The position numbers were made by a program, and so were the translations under genes. Below, in pieces: positions 45,133-49,992 of a stretch of DNA of 49,992 bases. The notes beneath the pieces are model-generated. The model was not told the origin of the DNA and did no database searches. It saw only the letters and a program-made list of their open reading frames with translations. The DNA is from Syntrophomonadaceae bacterium. GTDB taxonomy: Bacteria > Bacillota > Dethiobacteria > DTU022. Positions within the stretch are counted from its first letter, which is position 1. Each line of letters starts with the position of its first letter. The stretch lies in NCBI GenBank assembly GCA_003550645.1, contig PUKV01000252.1, positions 1 to 49,992 of the forward strand, given 5' to 3'.

Positions 45133-47550
45133 ATGGCCGAGAGAGAAAATGTAGTGCCTGTAAATATTTATGACGAAGTCAAGGTGTCTTTTCTTGACTA
45201 TGCCATGAGCGTTATCGTCAGCAGGGCGCTTCCTGATGTCCGGGACGGCCTGAAGCCTGTTCACAGGCGGATCCTGTACGCCATGTCGGAAATGGGTTCG
45301 ACTCATGATAAACCTTACCGCAAGTCAGCCCGGATTGTCGGTGAAGTTCTTGGTAAATATCACCCGCACGGGGATGTAGCGCTTTATGATGCTTTAGTGC
45401 GGCTGGCCCAGGACTTTACCACCCGCTATCCCCTGGTTGATGGCCATGGCAACTTTGGTTCCCAGGATGGGGATTCCGCCGCGGCGATGCGCTATACGGA
45501 AGCACGACTTTCTGCCATTGCCGGTGAAATGTTGACTGATTTGCATAAAGAAACAGTTGACTTCAGGCCTAACTTTGATGAGAGCCTGGAAGAACCGGCT
45601 GTTTTGCCGTCAAGATTTCCCAACCTGCTGGCCAACGGTTCGGCCGGTATAGCCGTGGGCATGGCTACCAATATCCCTCCGCACAACCTTAACGAGTTAA
45701 GCGAGGCGATCAAGCACCTGATTGCCAACCCGGAGGCCTCTGTACGGGATTTGCTGCAGTTTGTCAGGGGGCCGGATTTTCCCACCGGCGGTATTATCGT
45801 TGGCCATGAGGGGATCCATTCCGCCTATACAACCGGGCGGGGTATTATCAAAATCAGGGGCCTGGTCCAGGTTGAAAAAAGAGATAAAGAGCGCAGCCAA
45901 ATCGTAATCAGCGAGCTGCCCTACCAGCAGAACAAGGCCAGGCTGGTTGAAAAAATTGCCGAAATTGTCAAAGAACGTAAGATGGAAGGCATTACAGACC
46001 TGCGTGATGAGTCCGACCGCTCCGGGGTCCGGATTGTTATTGAAGTTAAAAAAGATTATGAACCCCAGGTAATTATCAACCAGCTTTACCAGTACACTTC
46101 ACTCCAGCAGACTTATGGGATTATCATGCTGGCTCTTGTTGACGGACAGCCCCAGGTCCTTGACCTGAAGCAGATGCTGGTTTGCTACCTGGAACACCAG
46201 AAGGATGTCATCAGGCGCCGTTCCCGGTTTGATTTACGCAAAGCGGAAGAAAGGTTGCATATTGTTGAAGGCCTCCTGATTGCCCTGGACAGGCTTGATG
46301 AAGTTATTGCCCTGATCAGGGCCTCTAAGGATGTCGCCACAGCCCGCGAAGGCCTGATGGATATGCTAAGTATTACCGAGAAGCAGTCCCAGGCAATCCT
46401 GGATATGCGCTTGCAGCGCTTGACCCAGCTTGAAATATCCAAGCTGGCTGAAGAACAGCAGCAGCTCCATGAAAAGATCGCTTACCTGAAAAGGATCCTG
46501 GAAGACGATAACCTGGTCATGCAGATTATAGGTGATGAACTGGCTGTTATCCAGCAGAAGCACGGCGATGAAAGAAGGACTCAGATTGTAGCCGATGAAG
46601 GGGACGTAGTTTTGACCGATTTGATTTTCCAGGAAGATGTAGTTGTGACCCTGACCGACCGCGGCTACATCAAGCGGCTGCCCTTAACCACCTACCGCAG
46701 CCAGCACCGCGGTGGCAGAGGGGTTCTCGGCATGCAGACCCGGGAAAATGACCGCGTGGAACAGTGCCATGTGGCCTCCACCCATGATAAACTGCTTTGC
46801 TTCAGCAACCGGGGCAAGGTCTACCTGCTTCAGATCCACGAGATACCGGAGTCGGGCAGGCAGTCCCGCGGGACGGCCCTGGTAAACCTGCTGCCCCTGG
46901 AAGAAAATGAATATATTACTGCCACCCTGCCGATTGATGAATTCAGCGAAGACCGGTTCCTGCTCATGGTAACCGTGCGCGGCATGATCAAGAAAACTTC
47001 GCTTGGAGAGTATAAAAATACCCGCAAAAGCGGACTTACAGCCTTGAACCTTTCTCCAGAGGATGAGTTGATGGCCGTTAAACTGACCGATGGCAAAAAA
47101 GAGGTTTTGGTCGGAACCAGCGCCGGGTTGTTTGTCCGTTTTTCTGAAACCGAGGTCAGGCCGATGGGCAGGGCCGCCAGGGGCGTAAAAGCGGCCACAC
47201 TTGGCCCGGAAGACAAGGTGGTTGGGGCGGACCTGGTTACCGAAGATCACCAGGTATTAATAGCTTCAGCCAAAGGCTTCGGGAAACGGGTTCGTGTCAG
47301 CGAATTTACAGCCCGCAGGCGCGGAGGTAAGGGCATGATTGGTATGAAAATGACCAGGCGAAGCGGCCCCCTGGCTGTATTCATCGTTTTAACCGGCCAG
47401 GAAGAAGAGTTCATGATTGTTACTGCCCGGGGCGTGATTAACCGGCAGAAAATAGAAGAGGTTTCATTATTGGGAAGATATGCCAGGGGAGTAACCCTGA
47501 TCAGGCTGGATCAAGATGACAGGGTGGTCAACCTGATTGGCCTTGAGTAG
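45133..47550 (+). CDS. gyrA: DNA gyrase subunit A
   Basis: The 805-residue breakage-reunion subunit. The N-terminus shows [30 protein letters not shown]. The quinolone region is [16 protein letters not shown], and the catalytic Tyr lies in [12 protein letters not shown]. The C-terminal six-bladed pinwheel carries the GyrA box QHRGGRG, which identifies gyrase rather than topo IV. The residue equivalent to E. coli Ser83 is Val, while Asp87 is retained. AAGGAGACG precedes ATG 45133. It is separated from gyrB by an accessory cassette and followed 25 bp later by the carboxyltransferase gene. Confidence 0.96.
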   Translation: MAERENVVPVNIYDEVKVSFLDYAMSVIVSRALPDVRDGLKPVHRRILYAMSEMGSTHDKPYRKSARIVGEVLGKYHPHGDVALYDALVRLAQDFTTRYPLVDGHGNFGSQDGDSAAAMRYTEARLSAIAGEMLTDLHKETVDFRPNFDESLEEPAVLPSRFPNLLANGSAGIAVGMATNIPPHNLNELSEAIKHLIANPEASVRDLLQFVRGPDFPTGGIIVGHEGIHSAYTTGRGIIKIRGLVQVEKRDKERSQIVISELPYQQNKARLVEKIAEIVKERKMEGITDLRDESDRSGVRIVIEVKKDYEPQVIINQLYQYTSLQQTYGIIMLALVDGQPQVLDLKQMLVCYLEHQKDVIRRRSRFDLRKAEERLHIVEGLLIALDRLDEVIALIRASKDVATAREGLMDMLSITEKQSQAILDMRLQRLTQLEISKLAEEQQQLHEKIAYLKRILEDDNLVMQIIGDELAVIQQKHGDERRTQIVADEGDVVLTDLIFQEDVVVTLTDRGYIKRLPLTTYRSQHRGGRGVLGMQTRENDRVEQCHVASTHDKLLCFSNRGKVYLLQIHEIPESGRQSRGTALVNLLPLEENEYITATLPIDEFSEDRFLLMVTVRGMIKKTSLGEYKNTRKSGLTALNLSPEDELMAVKLTDGKKEVLVGTSAGLFVRFSETEVRPMGRAARGVKAATLGPEDKVVGADLVTEDHQVLIASAKGFGKRVRVSEFTARRRGGKGMIGMKMTRRSGPLAVFIVLTGQEEEFMIVTARGVINRQKIEEVSLLGRYARGVTLIRLDQDDRVVNLIGLE

Positions 47551-47575
47551 CTATTTTAGAAAGGAAGTAACTAGA

Positions 47576-49078
47576 ATGGCAGAAGCAAGAAGAGTAAAAA
47601 TTACTGATACATCGCTGCGTGATGCGCACCAGTCGTTAATGGCCACGAGGATGCGTTTAGGCGAGATGCTGCCAATAATTGAGCAAATGGACCAGGTGGG
47701 TTACCATTCGGTAGAGATCTGGGGTGGGGCCACCTTCGATGCCTGCCTCAGGTATTTAAACGAAGACCCCTGGGAGCGGCTGAGGCAATTAAGCAAAGGC
47801 TTGAAAAAAACCAAAAAACAGATGCTCCTGAGAGGGCAAAACCTGGTAGGGTACCGCCACTATGCCGATGATGTACTGGAAGAATTTATTAAAAAATCGG
47901 TTTACAACGGGATCAATATCATCAGGATCTTTGATGCCCTCAATGATCTGCGCAATATGGAGAAAGCTATCCAGGTTGCAAAGCAAGAAGGGGTTCATGC
48001 CCAGGGGACGATTTGTTATACTACCAGTCCTTTTCATAACCTGGATCATTTCGTTGAACTGGGGTTGGAGCTTAAAAATGTGGGCTCTGATTCAATCTGC
48101 ATCAAGGATATGTCCGGCTTGATCGCCCCTTTCAAGGCTTATGAGCTGGTGGGCCGCCTCAAACAAGAAGTGGGCCTGCCCGTCCAGCTGCACTGCCACT
48201 ATTCCAGCGGAATGGCTTCCATGGCCTATCTCAAGGCAGCTGAGGCCGGTGCCGATGTTATTGATACTGCCTCTGCTCCCCTTTCAATGGGATCAAGCCA
48301 GCCCGCAACAGATACTATGGTAGCTGCTCTGAAAGAAACCCCTTATGATACCGGTTTGGATATGAATCAGTTAACTGAAGTAAGCCGGCACTTTAGAGAA
48401 ATTGTCCGTGATTATAAAATACCCAGGGATGTCATGGGTGTTGATACAAACGTGTTAATCTACCAGATTCCCGGGGGCATGATATCCAACCTTTCTTCAC
48501 AGCTTTCTGATCAAAACGCCACCGACCTGCTTAGAGACGTGCTTGATGAAGTTCCTTCTGTTCGCGCCGACCTTGGTTACCCGCCCCTGGTTACCCCCAC
48601 CAGCCAGATAGTCGGGACCCAGGCCATGTTTAACGTGTTGACCGGTGAGCGCTATAAAATGATCATTACCGAAGTTAAAAATTATCTGCGCGGCCTCTAC
48701 GGGAAACCTCCGGGAGATATTAACCATGCTTTGAAAGAACTTGTTCTCAAGGGTGAAGAACCGATCACCGGACGTCCGGCCGATAACTTAAAGCCCCAGT
48801 TGGAGGCAGCGAGAAAAGAAATAGAAGAATATATAGAACAGGAAGAAGATGTTTTATCTTATATAATTCTTCCCAATGTAGCCCTGGATTTCTTTAAGAG
48901 ACGAAAGGGCCTGTTACCGCCCCTGGAAACGGGCCATAAAACTGACGCTTCCAAAGACCACATGACTATAATTAACGTTAACGGCAGCAAACAAAGGCTC
49001 CATCTTGAAAACTTATCCAGCATTGATTACGACCTGGTTTGGAGCGACGGTTACAATGCAGTATACCCGGTTACTTAA
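47576..49078 (+). CDS. Pyruvate/oxaloacetate carboxyltransferase (PycB/OadA/transcarboxylase 5S type)
   Basis: A 500-residue TIM-barrel enzyme that moves a carboxyl group between biotin and pyruvate or oxaloacetate. Motifs are TDTSLRDAHQSLMATRM at the N-terminus, EIWGGATFDACLRYL, the Lys expected to be carbamylated in SICIKDMSGL, and the metal-binding HCHYSSGMA. A PYC_OADA-type C-terminal domain follows, but no biotin-attachment (AMKM) domain, so a separate biotinyl subunit is needed. It could serve in pyruvate carboxylase, oxaloacetate decarboxylase or methylmalonyl-CoA transcarboxylase; the sequence does not choose. ATG 47576 follows AAGGAAG. Confidence 0.88.
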   Translation: MAEARRVKITDTSLRDAHQSLMATRMRLGEMLPIIEQMDQVGYHSVEIWGGATFDACLRYLNEDPWERLRQLSKGLKKTKKQMLLRGQNLVGYRHYADDVLEEFIKKSVYNGINIIRIFDALNDLRNMEKAIQVAKQEGVHAQGTICYTTSPFHNLDHFVELGLELKNVGSDSICIKDMSGLIAPFKAYELVGRLKQEVGLPVQLHCHYSSGMASMAYLKAAEAGADVIDTASAPLSMGSSQPATDTMVAALKETPYDTGLDMNQLTEVSRHFREIVRDYKIPRDVMGVDTNVLIYQIPGGMISNLSSQLSDQNATDLLRDVLDEVPSVRADLGYPPLVTPTSQIVGTQAMFNVLTGERYKMIITEVKNYLRGLYGKPPGDINHALKELVLKGEEPITGRPADNLKPQLEAARKEIEEYIEQEEDVLSYIILPNVALDFFKRRKGLLPPLETGHKTDASKDHMTIINVNGSKQRLHLENLSSIDYDLVWSDGYNAVYPVT

Positions 49079-49161
49079 TTAACATTTTGATGAAAACCCG
49101 GCTGGTTTTAGCTGCATAGTTGAACTCATGTAATTATGCCGGCAGAAATAAGCTAAAATTG

Positions 49162-49190
49162 TTGACACCCTGCCGGCAGGGGGCTATAAT
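49162..49190 (+). promoter_or_regulatory. Sigma-A promoter with palindromic spacer, for T-box/ilvE
   Basis: A consensus -35 box TTGACA (49162-49167) and -10 box TATAAT (49185-49190) are separated by 17 bp. The spacer contains the perfect 14-bp palindrome CCCTGCCGGCAGGG (49168-49181). Its core TGCCGGCA recurs at 49137-49144, 34 bp upstream. The palindrome may be an operator for an unidentified repressor. Confidence 0.85.
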
Positions 49191-49213
49191 ATTAAACAAT
49201 CTTTTACTTTACA

Positions 49214-49457
49214 GGCGAAGAAAGACAGGAGTAGGCACAATTCTTTTTCAGAGAACCGGGGAGGCTGGAAACCGGTAAAGGGCTGTGCTGAACGTCGGTC
49301 CGGAGCCGTCCGGCTGAAACTGAAGTAGGCCGGACCGGGTTGATACCGTTACCACCATCACAAAGACTGGCTTTTGTAACCAGTACGGTTCTGGTTAGGT
49401 TAAAAAGGGTGGTACCGCGGAGGAAGCCCCTTCGCCCCTTTGGGCGAAGGGTTTTTT
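49214..49457 (+). ncRNA. T-box riboswitch, probable valine specifier (GTC)
   Basis: The leader contains the invariant T-box AGGGTGGTACCGCG (49406-49419) and a Stem I with GACAGGAGTA, AGAGA and GGCTGGAAACC elements. On the 3' side, GAAC is followed by GTC (49294-49296), the position where the specifier codon is expected, so valine is predicted. A terminator stem with a T-run follows the T-box. Uncharged tRNA binding would favour the antiterminator and switch on the downstream ilvE, which fits a branched-chain amino acid response. Confidence 0.92.
49428..49457 (+). terminator. Intrinsic terminator of the T-box leader
   Basis: A perfect 10-bp stem CCCTTCGCCC/GGGCGAAGGG with a CTTT loop is followed by TTTTTT. 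It directly follows the T-box sequence and is the regulated terminator of the riboswitch. Confidence 0.93.
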
Positions 49458-49495
49458 ATATTTATCCACACACTTTATAATAAGGGGCAATGCAT

Positions 49496-49992
49496 ATGAA
49501 CCGGATTATTTACATGAACGGTAGGATGGTTCCGGAAGAAGAAGCGGTAGTATCAGTTTTTGATCACGGTTTACTTTATGGAGACGGTGTTTTCGAAGGA
49601 ATCAGGGCTTATAGCGGCCGCATATTTAAGCTGGAGGAGCATATCCAGAGGCTGTTTGAATCGGCTCACTCGATCATGCTGAACCTTCCATATGATCACC
49701 ACCAGATGATCAGGGCGGTTGTTGACACGGTTAACGCCAACAACTTGCAGGATGCTTATATCAGGGTGGTCGTTTCCAGGGGAGTTGGTGATCTGGGGCT
49801 GGATCCTGAGAAATGCAAAAATCCCCAGGTAGTGATCATTGCTGACAAGATTAAATTGTTCCCGGAAGAGCTGTATGAAACAGGGTTAAGCGTTATCACA
49901 GTTGCCACCCGCCGCAACAATGCCGACGCCCTTGATCCCAAACTCAAATCCCTTAACTACCTCAACAACATCCTGGTCAAGCTGGAAGCCAA
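49496..49992 (+). CDS. ilvE: Branched-chain amino acid aminotransferase IlvE (C-terminus cut by window edge)
   Basis: The first 165 residues of a fold-type IV PLP aminotransferase, missing from the ORF track because it runs off the window. It shows MNRIIYMNGRMVPEEEAVVS, VFDHGLLYGDGVFEGIRAY, YIRVVVSRGVGDLGLDP and the catalytic Lys in LDPKLKSLNYLNNILVK. It transfers the amino group between glutamate and the keto acids of Val, Leu and Ile; D-amino acid aminotransferase is a related alternative. The T-box with a valine-type specifier favours IlvE. ATG 49496 has AAGGGG 8 nt upstream; ATG 49490 is too close to it. Confidence 0.9.
   Translation, partial: MNRIIYMNGRMVPEEEAVVSVFDHGLLYGDGVFEGIRAYSGRIFKLEEHIQRLFESAHSIMLNLPYDHHQMIRAVVDTVNANNLQDAYIRVVVSRGVGDLGLDPEKCKNPQVVIIADKIKLFPEELYETGLSVITVATRRNNADALDPKLKSLNYLNNILVKLEA

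Noticed and set aside
46684-47250. 188-aa minus-strand ORF
   Set aside because: Antisense to the gyrA C-terminal domain; no recognisable domain.

Overview
The window is a chromosomal replication-origin region from a low-to-mid GC Firmicute, most likely a member of the Clostridia in the broad sense (Peptococcaceae or Syntrophomonas-like lineages). The evidence is the rpmH-dnaA-dnaN-recF-DUF721-remB-gyrB order, a WalRK-YycH-YycI cluster, Noc plus ParA/ParB with a parS site, RemB, and a T-box riboswitch. No rRNA or tRNA gene, CRISPR array or transposase gene was seen. The species cannot be named from sequence alone.

Layout. All genes left of about 32.4 kb are on the minus strand and all genes right of 32.7 kb are on the plus strand, so transcription diverges from oriC. 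OriC consists of DnaA-box clusters on both sides of dnaA. From left to right:
- 0-1.8 kb: a truncated GlcD-type FAD oxidase, a TGGTCAGACCA operator, and a FadR/GntR-type regulator.
- 1.8-3.2 kb: a perfect long inverted repeat and rho.
- 3.2-4.0 kb: no recognisable gene.
- 4.0-13.2 kb: a glyoxalase-II-like hydrolase, a phosphomutase-like metalloenzyme, an HtrA protease, murA, then yycI-yycH-walK-walR (cell-wall homeostasis).
- 13.3-19.9 kb: an M23/G5 peptidase, a FAD-dependent oxidoreductase, dnaB, rplI, rpsR, ssb and rpsF.
- 20.1-23.2 kb: an AI-2E family transporter, ychF, DUF951 and adk.
- 23.3-27.7 kb: bactofilin with an M23 peptidase, then parB, parA and noc.
- 27.9-32.4 kb: rsmG, mnmE, jag, yidC, yidD, rnpA and rpmH.
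- 32.4-39.4 kb: oriC, dnaA, dnaN, recF, DUF721, remB and gyrB.
- 39.4-45.0 kb: an accessory cassette (class III aminotransferase, TAXI-TRAP binding protein, fused TRAP permease, DUF1850) lying between gyrB and gyrA.
- 45.1-50 kb: gyrA, a PycB/OadA-type carboxyltransferase, and a T-box-controlled, truncated ilvE.

Functional links. The core genes form a replication, segregation and envelope hub: initiation (dnaA/oriC), clamp (dnaN), helicase (dnaB), ssb, topology (gyrA/B), segregation (parAB-parS, noc), and wall control (walRK, murA, M23 peptidases, bactofilin). The accessory genes point to organic-acid and amino-acid metabolism: hydroxy-acid oxidation, TRAP uptake, transamination, pyruvate/oxaloacetate carboxyl transfer and branched-chain amino acid synthesis.

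No entirely new multi-gene system stands out. The most interesting signals are:
- REP-like elements with a conserved GAACCGTCCCC core and swapped arms, each abutting a stop codon.
- A walK whose only start preserving its N-terminus appears to be AUU.
- A GTC (Val) T-box coupled to a promoter carrying a 14-bp palindrome in its spacer.
- GyrA with Val at the Ser83 position.
- The transport cassette splitting gyrB from gyrA.
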